A DNA stretch of 52,496 nt from Elusimicrobiota bacterium (GTDB taxonomy: Bacteria > Elusimicrobiota > Elusimicrobia > Elusimicrobiales > UBA9959): positions 115,099-167,594 of the forward strand of contig JAJUJA010000001.1 of NCBI GenBank assembly GCA_029267355.1. Reading direction: 5' to 3'. Positions within the stretch are counted from its first letter, which is position 1, and each line of letters opens with the position of its first letter. The notes under the pieces are model-generated. The model saw only the letters and a program-made list of their open reading frames with translations, did no database searches and was not told where the DNA came from. Of the stretch, positions 34,099-43,070 are shown piece by piece. Both the position numbers and the translations under genes were made by a program.

Positions 34099-35196
34099 TT
34101 ATTTATCCTTCTTGTCGTATTCCAAAAGCTGAGGCACAACTATCGGATTGAAAACTTCAAGGGCTATTTCCTTGTTGACGGATTTCAGATAAGCCTTATA
34201 ATCAAATATATAAGCGCTGTGCCAGGCTTTTATATCTCTGAGGGTCAAAAAATCTGTTTTGGCCACAGGTCTGAGCTCCTTATTATGCAGTATTATGTCC
34301 AAGAGAGTCGGCTCCAGCTTTTCCACCCTGGCGTCAACCTGTATATTGTAGTCAGCCGCAGGTATCGCATTTGAATACATATCCCTTTCCGCCCATATAT
34401 TTTTCCAGTATTTCAGATTTGACGGATGGGTTACTTTTTTAAGCAAATCTTCCTTGCTGACCTCGATTTTCATAAAAAGTTTGACAACAAAATTTGAAGG
34501 CACCAGCGGCGAGCCCATGGTTACAAGTTTATCTATTTTCACATTCGGAGCGCTTTTTTCAAGGCGATGCAGGGTCTCATGCATTAAAACGCTGCCCCAG
34601 CTGTGGGCTATGATGAAAATCGGCTTTTTGCCGCCGTAAACCGCGTAAATCTGCTTAAGCTTATTTTCAAATTCAGGCACCGTCTTTTCCGTGTCCGAAG
34701 GCTCTCTGGACCAAGCGAAAGGGATTATCACCATTTCCGGATTATAGGCTGGCAATTCTTTTATTTTCTGCTCAAGGTAATTATCGGGCAGGCGGATTGA
34801 CCTGCCATTTTCAGACGGCAATTCTCCGGCAAAATAATCGGCATATTCTTTGTAAAATTCCTCTTCAAAGGCGGCTTCGTCCATTGATTTTTTCGGGAAA
34901 AACAGGGCTATAAGCTTTTTGAAATTCTTAAACTCAAAAGGACCCCAGCCTATCTCGCCGAAATTGAGGCCGGCCACTGTTATTATCACGGGATTTACGC
35001 TTTTCTCAAGTTCAGCAGATATCTCAAGATCCGAGAGAGAGTTTGACTGGTATATTAAAGCGCCGGCTTTTGCCGCTTCGCTCTCAAAAGAGGGCTGAGA
35101 AGCAAAAACAGGCGAAAAAAACGAAAAAACACCCAAAACGGCGATTATCGCGCTTTTCATAAATGCTAAAATCATTATAGCATAAAAACTTGACAT
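34099..35196 (-). CDS. exported alpha/beta-hydrolase-like (lipase-like) protein
   Basis: Signal-peptide-like N-terminus; IFIIAHSWGSVLMHETLHRLEKSAP (GxSxG-like HSWGS). Confidence 0.65.
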   Translation of the reverse strand: MSSFYAIMILAFMKSAIIAVLGVFSFFSPVFASQPSFESEAAKAGALIYQSNSLSDLEISAELEKSVNPVIITVAGLNFGEIGWGPFEFKNFKKLIALFFPKKSMDEAAFEEEFYKEYADYFAGELPSENGRSIRLPDNYLEQKIKELPAYNPEMVIIPFAWSREPSDTEKTVPEFENKLKQIYAVYGGKKPIFIIAHSWGSVLMHETLHRLEKSAPNVKIDKLVTMGSPLVPSNFVVKLFMKIEVSKEDLLKKVTHPSNLKYWKNIWAERDMYSNAIPAADYNIQVDARVEKLEPTLLDIILHNKELRPVAKTDFLTLRDIKAWHSAYIFDYKAYLKSVNKEIALEVFNPIVVPQLLEYDKKDK

Positions 35197-37002
35197 ATGT
35201 CATACAAAACAGACATAAGGAAAATCCTGTCTTTTAACTTCATCTTCTCGTCTATACTTTTCTCAATTTATCCTCTGGTATCGGGAAATTCAGCCGTGGA
35301 ATATATATTCCTTATCCCCGCTTTATTTTCCGCTGTTTTTCTGATTTATCTGGCTTTTTCGCCGTTGATACTCATACTTCACAAAATTCCTTTTGCCGGC
35401 AAATGGATTTTGACAGCCTTTTTCACTTTGTTCCATTCCCTGACTTTGCTTGATTTGGCCATATATAAGATATTCAAGTTTCACATAAATGCCATGGTAA
35501 TTGACCTAATATTTACGCCGGGCGGGCTTTCAACTCTGGATCAAAGCGTCAAAATGGTAATGACCTATTGCGCGGCCGTCATAATCCTGGGCCTTATCTC
35601 ATACCGCCTAATTCAATTTTCAAGCGGGAATGGAAAAAGGGTTTTCAGTATCATTTTAATTCTTTCGTTTTCATGTCTGATAGCTGAAAAGGCGATGTCA
35701 GCCTGGGCCGTATCGGCTGACTATACACCGTTTACCAAAAATTTCAAGGTTTATCCTCTTTATCAGCCGCTCAAGATGCGCTCCTTTATGGAAAAAACTT
35801 TCGGCCTTAAACCTCAAAGAGACGAAATAAAATTCTCAGCGCCAAACTCAGGCCTTAAATATCCACTTAAACCTATTGAAATGGCCGAAAACTCCAAAAT
35901 GCCGAATATAGTCCTCATCGTCATAGATTCTCTGCGCTTTGATATGTTTAACCCTGAAATAATGCCAAACTCCTTTAACTTCGCAAAAAAGACCGGGGCT
36001 TCAGTTTTCTTGAATCACTACAGCGGCGGCAATGCCACTCGATTCGGCATTTTTTCGATTTTTTACGGGCTTTACGGCAATTACTGGGAAAAAATTTTAG
36101 GAGAGAGAAGAAGCCCGGTCTTAATGGACATTCTGAATAAGTCAGGTTATGAAACCGGAGTTTTCGCCTCGGCCAGAGTTACCTATCCCGAATTTGACCG
36201 TACATGCTTTGTCTCAGTTCCTTATTCAGCGATTTTTGACAAACCGCAGGGCGATAAGGTCGCCAAAGACAGGGCCATAACTGAAGCGGCCTTGAAATTC
36301 ATTGAAAACTCTAAGAAGCCTTTTTTCGCCTTCATTTTTTATGATGCTCTCCATGGAAGCTACGATTATCCGCCGGATATGGAAAAATTCTCAGGGGCGG
36401 CAAAGGAAGTGGACCATATTTTCCTCAGGCCTTCAAACATAAATTCGGCTTTCCTGAGGTATAAAAATTCCGCCTATTTTGAGGATTCTCTGTCAGGCAA
36501 AATCACGGCCTTCCTTGAGAACAAAAAAATGCTTTCAAATACCATAGTCGTAATTACCGGCGATCACGGCGAACCCTTCTACGAAAGGGGTTATTACGGA
36601 CATAATCAGGGCTATTGCGATTACGAGATAAAGTCTCCTCTCATTTTACACGCGCCGGGCAGGAAAAAGGTTTCAACCGCATATCCGACCTCACATATGG
36701 ATATAGCGCCGACTTTATTGTATTTGCTCGGCATTAAAAATCCTGCACAGGATTTTTCAAACGGACTCAATTTATATGACGCTAAATCTCTGTCTGAGAG
36801 GAAATTTCTGGCCGCATTCTCATGGGACTCGGCGGCTTTGATAAGGCCCCTGGAAACTATGGTTTTCTCCATGGAAACCTACAATCTCTCAGACTTCGCT
36901 TTTTACGACAGCTCATACAAGCAAATAAAACGCAAGAAAACGCCTGAAGATATTTTGCTTCTTAAGGAATTCTGGACTGAGGCCAGCAAATTTTACAAAT
37001 AG
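35197..37002 (+). CDS. membrane-anchored sulfatase/phosphoethanolamine-transferase-like protein, PbgA/YejM-like
   Basis: N-terminal TM bundle with IFKFHINAMVIDLIFTPGG; sulfatase domain NIVLIVIDSLRFDMF...VITGDHGEPFYERGYYGHN. Confidence 0.85.
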   Translation: MSYKTDIRKILSFNFIFSSILFSIYPLVSGNSAVEYIFLIPALFSAVFLIYLAFSPLILILHKIPFAGKWILTAFFTLFHSLTLLDLAIYKIFKFHINAMVIDLIFTPGGLSTLDQSVKMVMTYCAAVIILGLISYRLIQFSSGNGKRVFSIILILSFSCLIAEKAMSAWAVSADYTPFTKNFKVYPLYQPLKMRSFMEKTFGLKPQRDEIKFSAPNSGLKYPLKPIEMAENSKMPNIVLIVIDSLRFDMFNPEIMPNSFNFAKKTGASVFLNHYSGGNATRFGIFSIFYGLYGNYWEKILGERRSPVLMDILNKSGYETGVFASARVTYPEFDRTCFVSVPYSAIFDKPQGDKVAKDRAITEAALKFIENSKKPFFAFIFYDALHGSYDYPPDMEKFSGAAKEVDHIFLRPSNINSAFLRYKNSAYFEDSLSGKITAFLENKKMLSNTIVVITGDHGEPFYERGYYGHNQGYCDYEIKSPLILHAPGRKKVSTAYPTSHMDIAPTLLYLLGIKNPAQDFSNGLNLYDAKSLSERKFLAAFSWDSAALIRPLETMVFSMETYNLSDFAFYDSSYKQIKRKKTPEDILLLKEFWTEASKFYK

Positions 37003-37011
37003 GGAGAAACT

Positions 37012-37338
37012 ATGGAAAAGCTGGAAAAAGCGCCTTTTGCACTGACCTTTGCGGACAAGGAAATGAAAATAGAATGGATGAATGAAAAGGCCAGGGAAGT
37101 GTTTTCAAAATACGGAAAGGATTTGAAAGGGAAAAATCTCAAGGACTGCCATAATGAAAACTCAAGGGAGAAAATAGACTCTCTTTATTTAAGCAAAAGC
37201 ATAAACGCTTATACCATAGAAAAGGGCGGCAAAAGGAAACTTATCTATCAGTTCCCGGTATTTGAGGGAGAGGATTTCCGCGGCTACGGCGAGCTTTCAA
37301 TTGAGCTGCCTGAAAGTATGCCGCATTTCAAGAGATAG
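37012..37338 (+). CDS. small PAS-domain protein
   Basis: FALTFADKEMKIEWMNEKAREVFSKYGKDLKGKNLKDCHNENSREKI. Confidence 0.7.
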   Translation: MEKLEKAPFALTFADKEMKIEWMNEKAREVFSKYGKDLKGKNLKDCHNENSREKIDSLYLSKSINAYTIEKGGKRKLIYQFPVFEGEDFRGYGELSIELPESMPHFKR

Positions 37339-37367
37339 CCTTCTATGCGGCCAAGCCCTGCAGTCCC

Positions 37368-37395
37368 TTGACATTACTACTGTCCCCTGTATAAT
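37368..37395 (+). promoter_or_regulatory. consensus sigma70-type promoter
   Basis: TTGACA-N16-TATAAT, exact hexamers, upstream of ATG 37426. Confidence 0.75.
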
Positions 37396-37425
37396 ATTAC
37401 TTTGGGCTTTGCCCGGGGAGTTATT

Positions 37426-38637
37426 ATGAAAAAGATTTTACTGATTCTTTTAGCTGTAATTCCGTTAATTTTCCTCTATGACAGCTCTCTGAATAGGCAG
37501 AAAGGAAACTTCAGGGACGCCCCGTCGGACCTTCCTAATATGGAAGAGCTGAAAAAACTTATACCGCAAAATCAGGATCTGCCTGAACCTTCCATGACAA
37601 AAGCTTCCGAACGGGAAAGCATGGACTATGAAAATTTGACAATGGCTCCTACCGCTCAGCAGAAAGAAAAAATGCTGGCACATAACAGCCAGAGAGCCAA
37701 AGGCTTGCGCCTTCAGGGCCTTGAGCCGATGGAAGCGATTTACAGGCCTTTTGCCGACTATGAAAAAACAGGATATCTGATAGTAACCGGCGAATTCAGG
37801 TTTGAATCCAAACAGGCCAAGATGTCGGCGGCTCAGATTTTGCCGCCGGACGCCAAATTAATAGTGATAGTAAATCCTTCAAGGACATGGGAAAAGGACG
37901 AGGCGCTGGCCGCCTTCAGCCAGGTTCTGCCCAAAGAGAGAATTAAGTTTGCGCAAAGCGAGCAGGCCCCCAGGGCTTTCTGGGCCAGAGACGCCATGCC
38001 GGTGCCTGTGATAGGCAAGAAAGACGGCGCATTCACTGTGATAGACGCCTTGTATTACCATGAATTCAATCAGGACAAGATGATAGCGGATATGTTCGGC
38101 GCCAAAATTGAGAAGCATGACTATTACTTTGAAGGCGGAAATTTTATGGCCAATGACAAAGGCGTATGCATAATGGTCAATCACGGCCAGCATTCGCTGA
38201 TATCTGATTCCATATTTTTAAGATATTACGGCTGCGAGAAAATGATAAGACTGCCTTTCGTTGACGGCATAGGCCATGTGGACGAGCATGTGCGATTTGT
38301 CAGCCAGGATACAGTTCTTACCGATATTGAGCAGTATAAACAGCTTCTTGAAAAGGAAGGGCTTAAAGCCAAACTTTTGCCGAAACCATCGGGACCCTAT
38401 GAAACATATGTAAATTCGCTGATAATTGAGGGCAAAGCTGTGGTGCCTGTTTTCAACAGAGCCACGGACGCGCAGGCCTTGAAAGTTTATGAAGAGGCCG
38501 GCTTAAAGCCGCAGGGCGCTCCGTCTTCTTCTCTTTCAAACAAGGGGCAGGGGTCGGTGCACTGCATAACCATGACATATCCGCCCGTGCCTCTTAAAGA
38601 GCTGAGCAAGGCGCTTAATTTGAGGATTATTGACTGA
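37426..38637 (+). CDS. exported agmatine deiminase/peptidyl-arginine-deiminase-family protein
   Basis: Signal-peptide-like start; FWARDAMPVPV; YYFEGGNFMANDKGV; GHVDEHVRFVSQDTVL; YVNSLIIEGKAVVPVFN; GSVHCITMTYPP with putative catalytic Cys. Confidence 0.82.
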   Translation: MKKILLILLAVIPLIFLYDSSLNRQKGNFRDAPSDLPNMEELKKLIPQNQDLPEPSMTKASERESMDYENLTMAPTAQQKEKMLAHNSQRAKGLRLQGLEPMEAIYRPFADYEKTGYLIVTGEFRFESKQAKMSAAQILPPDAKLIVIVNPSRTWEKDEALAAFSQVLPKERIKFAQSEQAPRAFWARDAMPVPVIGKKDGAFTVIDALYYHEFNQDKMIADMFGAKIEKHDYYFEGGNFMANDKGVCIMVNHGQHSLISDSIFLRYYGCEKMIRLPFVDGIGHVDEHVRFVSQDTVLTDIEQYKQLLEKEGLKAKLLPKPSGPYETYVNSLIIEGKAVVPVFNRATDAQALKVYEEAGLKPQGAPSSSLSNKGQGSVHCITMTYPPVPLKELSKALNLRIID

Positions 38638-39118
38638 TTTTCTTTTCCCTTATCTTTCTGGCCACATAAGGGTGCACCATTTTTGATACATTGCCGCCGA
38701 AATGCGCTATATCGCGAACCACGCTTGATGAGAGGTAGGAATATCTTTGTCTAGGCATAAAAAACACTGTCTCTATATCCTTATACAAAGTTCTATTTGC
38801 TGCCGCCACCTGAAATTCATATTCAAGGTCTGAAATAGCCCTCAAACCCCTTATAACTACATTAACCTTCTTTTTCTTGAGATATTCAACAAGCAGGCCG
38901 TTGAAGCAGTCTATTTTTATATTTTTTCTGCCCTTCAGAACATTTTTAAGCATATCCACTCTTTCTTCAAGCGAAAACATCGGTTTTTTTGCGCTGTGGA
39001 CAAAAACGCTTACGGTTATTTCGTCAAATATTTTAAGAGCCCTGTCTATGATGTCCATATGGCCCAAAGTTACCGGGTCAAAACTGCCGGGGTAAATGGC
39101 TATTTTTTTCATAAGCAA
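38627..39118 (-). CDS. coaD: phosphopantetheine adenylyltransferase CoaD
   Basis: KIAIYPGSFDPVTLGHMDIIDRALKIFDEITVSV...VIRGLRAISDLEYEFQVAAANRTL...YSYLSSSVVRDIAHFGGNVSKMVHPYV. Confidence 0.97.
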   Translation of the reverse strand: MLMKKIAIYPGSFDPVTLGHMDIIDRALKIFDEITVSVFVHSAKKPMFSLEERVDMLKNVLKGRKNIKIDCFNGLLVEYLKKKKVNVVIRGLRAISDLEYEFQVAAANRTLYKDIETVFFMPRQRYSYLSSSVVRDIAHFGGNVSKMVHPYVARKIREKKISQ

Positions 39119-39148
39119 ATTATATAAAATTATCTTCAGGGAGATTTT

Positions 39149-40114
39149 ATGCCGGCAATATCTCTTATATTATTCATAGCCGTTTCATCAGCTTCGGCTT
39201 TGATTCCTTCCTGCGAAAATGGCAAATGCGGTTATGCGGATGAATCAGGCAAAAGGGTCATAAGTTTTTCATATGACGCCGCGAGGCCTTTCTCAAAAGA
39301 TACGGCCGCGGTCAGAAAAAAAGGTCTGTGGGGCCTTATAGACAAAAAAGGAAAATTCACGGTAAAGCCTAAATTTATTGAGATAAAGGAATGTTTCCAG
39401 GATATATGCGCGGCAAGAGAGAAAAAGTTCTGGGGCTATATAGATTCACGCGGCAAGCCGCTCACTTTATTTGAATTTGAGGACGCTCTGGCGGCAAAAG
39501 AAGGCCTGGCGCCTGTCAAAACTAAAAAAGGCTGGGCAATTTTGAATTTGAAAAACGGCGGAATAAGGCATATCTTATGCGAAGAAATTATGCCTTTCTC
39601 TCAGGGCCTGGCCAGAATAAAAAAAGACGGAAAATACGGATATATAAACGCTGCGGGAGAAGAGGCGCTGCCGGCCATTTATGAAAAGGCCTTTGATTTT
39701 GACGGCGGCTTTGCCTCAGCCGCTCTTGATTCTGAGTGGGGCTTTATTTCGGCTGAAACTCTCGCCTTCAAGAAAAAAGATTTTGAATCTCTGGGGCCCT
39801 ATTCTTCAGGCCTGGCGCCGGCATACGCTCAGATAGACGGGAAAATATCTTGCGGTTATGTGGACAGCGAAGGACGTCCGAAAATTAACTTTGATTATGC
39901 CATGTGCGCCCATTTCAGAGGCAATCTGGCGCCGGTTCTCAAGTCAATAAAAGGCAAATGGGGATTCATAGACAGAGAAGGCAAAGAGGTAAGCAGTTTC
40001 AAGTATGATTCCATATACGGCTTTTACGGCGGTTTGTATCTGGCCATAGAGGGAAACAAGTCTTTTTACATAGACGAAAAAGGCAAAGAATACCCTTATC
40101 TGGATGTCAAATAA
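39149..40114 (+). CDS. WG-repeat-containing exported protein
   Basis: Repeats such as KGLWGLIDKKGKF, KFWGYIDSRGKP, GKYGYINAAGEE, GKWGFIDREGKE. Confidence 0.9.
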   Translation: MPAISLILFIAVSSASALIPSCENGKCGYADESGKRVISFSYDAARPFSKDTAAVRKKGLWGLIDKKGKFTVKPKFIEIKECFQDICAAREKKFWGYIDSRGKPLTLFEFEDALAAKEGLAPVKTKKGWAILNLKNGGIRHILCEEIMPFSQGLARIKKDGKYGYINAAGEEALPAIYEKAFDFDGGFASAALDSEWGFISAETLAFKKKDFESLGPYSSGLAPAYAQIDGKISCGYVDSEGRPKINFDYAMCAHFRGNLAPVLKSIKGKWGFIDREGKEVSSFKYDSIYGFYGGLYLAIEGNKSFYIDEKGKEYPYLDVK

Positions 40115-40172
40115 AAATCCGCTTCCTTTGATCTTTCTCAAGAACTAACAAGCTTTACTGCGTAAAATGAAT

Positions 40173-40211
40173 AAGGCCTGTCCAAACCGTTTTATATTGG
40201 CGACAGGCCTT
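40173..40211. repeat. 10-bp perfect inverted repeat with 19-nt loop
   Basis: AAGGCCTGTC...GACAGGCCTT. Confidence 0.8.
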
Positions 40212-40217
40212 GTCTTT

Positions 40218-40245
40218 AGTATAGCAGATGCTTTTATTTTGTCAA
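40218..40245 (-). promoter_or_regulatory. orphan sigma70-type promoter pointing into the hairpin and antisense to the WG-repeat gene
   Basis: Minus strand TTGACA-N16-TATACT. Confidence 0.5.
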
Positions 40246-40628
40246 GACCCATTTTTGGAATTTTCCAAAGATCTTTTCCTCTCTTTGTCTTTTTTTCTCT
40301 TTCTTATTTTCTCGATTTCAGCCAGTCTTTCGCTGGTGCCCGGCGAAATTTTCATCTCTATCTTTTCAACAAGCTCTCTCAGCGCTATGAATCTGTTAAG
40401 GGCGCGGCTTCTTTCCCTCTGGCATTTGACATAAATATCCAAAGGCGCATAATGCATGAAAACGGCGTTTGAGGTTTTGTTTATTTTCTGGCCGCCTTTG
40501 CCTGAACCCCTGCAGAATTTTTCATCTATATCAGACCATTTTATATTTAAAAAATCCATTTTAACCCTGAGAGCAGCTATCTTTGCCGGGCTTATACCGC
40601 CGAAATCTGAATCATTTAAAACCTTCAT
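40242..40628 (-). CDS. class-I release-factor-like GGQ-domain protein (ribosome rescue type)
   Basis: DEKFCRGSGKGGQKINKTSNAVFMHYAPLDIYVKCQRERSRALNRFIALRELVEKIE with basic C-terminal tail. Confidence 0.85.
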   Translation of the reverse strand: MKVLNDSDFGGISPAKIAALRVKMDFLNIKWSDIDEKFCRGSGKGGQKINKTSNAVFMHYAPLDIYVKCQRERSRALNRFIALRELVEKIEMKISPGTSERLAEIEKIRKRKKDKERKRSLENSKNGS

Positions 40629-41458
40629 ATTTTAATCGCGCAGGAAGATTTAATTTCTCCCCTTATGCCTATAACCGTATGCTTCAAAGGCGGCCTGCGT
40701 TTTGACCTTGAAAGGGCTTCTTTTACGAGAAACAAAAGCCCGCTGCAGCAAGGCACTTCCATTGTAACAACTTCTATGCTTTTGACCTCGGCTTCATTTA
40801 TAATGGCGGATATTTTGTCCATATAAATGTCCAATTCCCTGTCCAGCTTGGGGCAGCCGATAAAAACCGCCTTTCCCCTTATGAAATCCTGATGAAAATT
40901 GCCGTAAGAAAAGGCGCAGCAGTCGGCGGCTATAAGCAAATCCGCCTTCTTAAAATAAGGCGCCTGAGGAGAAATTAAATGACCCTGCACAGGCCATTGA
41001 GAAAGGCAGGACGGGGAATAGCCGGCAGACGCTCTTTCTTCAGATTTAAATGAAAAGGCGGCCGCGCCTGGACAGCCGCAGCCCTGCTCACTTTTCTTCT
41101 TATCTTCAGGCAAATCCATCTTTTTTTCTTTCAGATATTTTACGGCCTGCTTGTAATATTTTTCCTGTCCGTGATCCTTAAGATGTTTAAGATGCGCCTT
41201 TACCGTATTGGGGCCCTGTTTTATTATATTTTTCAAAGTTTTTATTTCATCATACGGTTCCGCTTCCCTTTCCTCTGTAATGATAGCCCCTCTGGGACAA
41301 TCGCCTATACAGGCGCCTAGCCCGTCGCAAAGATTTTCGCTTATAAGCCTGGCCTTGCCGTCTATTATCTGAAGAGCGCCCTCGGGACATCCTCTGGCGC
41401 AAAGACCGCAGCCGTCGCATCTCTCCTGAATTATCCTTATTATTTTCCTTTTGGCCAT
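40625..41458 (-). CDS. dicluster 4Fe-4S ferredoxin-type protein
   Basis: CDGCGLCARGCPEGALQI and CDGLGACIGDCPRGAI; further conserved-looking cysteines. Confidence 0.85.
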   Translation of the reverse strand: MAKRKIIRIIQERCDGCGLCARGCPEGALQIIDGKARLISENLCDGLGACIGDCPRGAIITEEREAEPYDEIKTLKNIIKQGPNTVKAHLKHLKDHGQEKYYKQAVKYLKEKKMDLPEDKKKSEQGCGCPGAAAFSFKSEERASAGYSPSCLSQWPVQGHLISPQAPYFKKADLLIAADCCAFSYGNFHQDFIRGKAVFIGCPKLDRELDIYMDKISAIINEAEVKSIEVVTMEVPCCSGLLFLVKEALSRSKRRPPLKHTVIGIRGEIKSSCAIKI

Positions 41459-41459
41459 A

Positions 41460-41855
41460 TCAGTCCCACATATCCTTTATATAAGTTCTCTTTAGTCTTT
41501 GATATGTTTCCTGCTCTATAGCCCTTATCTTTCCCTTCAGGGCGCAAGAGCGGAAATTTGAGCAAATTCTGTTTTTGAATGGACATCCTCCCAAAGGCGT
41601 CATTTCATCAAAGATCTCATTAATATCGGCCAGAGTTATGGAATTAAAAGGTTTTTTAAATTCAAATCCGCCATTTTTTCCCTTTTTGGAAATTAAAATC
41701 CCGCTTAAAGCAAGCATTCTGAAAATCTTCCTCAAGAAAGGTCTCGGCGCCTTTATCTGCGAATAAATCTGCGATACTGCCGCCTTCCCGCCTTTTTCGT
41801 GTATAAAGTAAAGCGCTCTTAGAGCATAATCGGTTTCTTTTTTTATTATCCTCAT
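41460..41855 (-). CDS. Rrf2-family transcriptional regulator
   Basis: IIKKETDYALRALYFIHEKGGKAAVSQIYSQIKAPRPFLRKIFRMLALSGILISKKGKNGGFEF...CPFKNRICSNFRSCALKG. Confidence 0.92.
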   Translation of the reverse strand: MRIIKKETDYALRALYFIHEKGGKAAVSQIYSQIKAPRPFLRKIFRMLALSGILISKKGKNGGFEFKKPFNSITLADINEIFDEMTPLGGCPFKNRICSNFRSCALKGKIRAIEQETYQRLKRTYIKDMWD

Positions 41856-41940
41856 TCTTAAATGATATCAAAAAAGTATCATTATTTCAAGAAGGAAAAA
41901 ATCTGCGGCGGATTTTTGCTGAAAACTTTGCCTGAACAGA

Positions 41941-43053
41941 TTAAAAGGTGTCCAGCTTATCAAATTCGGAAGTTTTTTTAACCTGCAGAAGCTCCGGCTT
42001 TTCCCTCAGATAGGCGAAAGGACCCTTGGGCCAGCCGAAAGCCGCCTTTATGGTTTTTTCTATGTCGTATTCGCCCACCATGATTTCTGAAGCCAGTATT
42101 TTACATTCCTCTATAACAGGCTTGAGTATTTCCGAGAAAATTTCCTCTTTGGAAACGGTTCTAAGCCCGAGATATTTAACTATATTGGGCAATATGGGAT
42201 TTTCTCCGGCTATTTCCCCGTCCTCGTAGATATATATGCCTATAGTGGCTTTTCTGCCCAGCTGACCGTACTGAACCAGTCTTTGCTCCAGTTCTGAAGG
42301 TTTTAACCTTTCCGGCTTGCCCAGCGCCTCCCAGATCTTGAGGCAAAAATTATAATCATGGTCCAGCCCTATATAATCAAGATATTCAAAAGGGCCGTAC
42401 TTGGCGCCGGACACTTCCTTAAAAGCGGCGTCTATTTCAAAAGGAAAGCCCTTGCCGGCGTATAGGGCCTTAAAAGCCGCCAAGGCGTAAACTCTGGCTA
42501 TTCTTTCGGCTATCTGACCGGGATTATCAGAGACTATAACCGAAGACTTGCCCAGTCTGACAAGCATTTTATCAACCGCCTCTATAATCTTGTCGCCTGT
42601 TTTCTCGGTTTTTATCACCTCAGCCAGATTATTGCTTCTCACCGGCTTAAGCCAGTTTACTGCAACGGTATTTTCGGATTTGAGACAGACAATATTTTCA
42701 AGCGTCTCTTTCAGGCCTGCCGAGTTGGCAAAAACAGCCGTTATGCACTCAGGCGTCAATTCTTTGGATATTTTATTGAAAAGAAGCGTCCTTTCCTCTA
42801 TGGTCTTTGCTACCGTTTCAATGACAATATCCGCGCCGTTAAATTTTGCGTATTCCTGAATCGGCTCTATATTGGCCAAAAGCTCTTCCTTTCCCGCTTT
42901 TTTCAGCGACCATTTTATTTTGGCCATGGCAAGATTAAGGCTGTCTCTGAAATTGTCATATATTCTGACCTGAAAACCGCTTGAAACAAAAAGCTCGGCC
43001 AGAGAAGTGCCGGTTGAAGAAGCGCCTATTATGCCGACCGCCTCAATATTCAT
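41941..43053 (-). CDS. 3-hydroxyacyl-CoA dehydrogenase family protein
   Basis: AVGIIGASSTGTSLAELFVSSGFQVRIYD...ITAVFANSAGLKETL...SDNPGQIAERIARVYALAAFKAL...GPFEYLDYIGLDHDYNFCLKIWEAL. Confidence 0.88.
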   Translation of the reverse strand: MNIEAVGIIGASSTGTSLAELFVSSGFQVRIYDNFRDSLNLAMAKIKWSLKKAGKEELLANIEPIQEYAKFNGADIVIETVAKTIEERTLLFNKISKELTPECITAVFANSAGLKETLENIVCLKSENTVAVNWLKPVRSNNLAEVIKTEKTGDKIIEAVDKMLVRLGKSSVIVSDNPGQIAERIARVYALAAFKALYAGKGFPFEIDAAFKEVSGAKYGPFEYLDYIGLDHDYNFCLKIWEALGKPERLKPSELEQRLVQYGQLGRKATIGIYIYEDGEIAGENPILPNIVKYLGLRTVSKEEIFSEILKPVIEECKILASEIMVGEYDIEKTIKAAFGWPKGPFAYLREKPELLQVKKTSEFDKLDTF

Positions 43054-43070
43054 AAACCCTCCGCAAAAAT

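Noticed and set aside
39149-40114. Internal repeats in the WG-repeat gene as a DNA-level repeat array
   Set aside because: Repetition is at protein level (WG/YID motifs) and explained by the known WG-repeat family.
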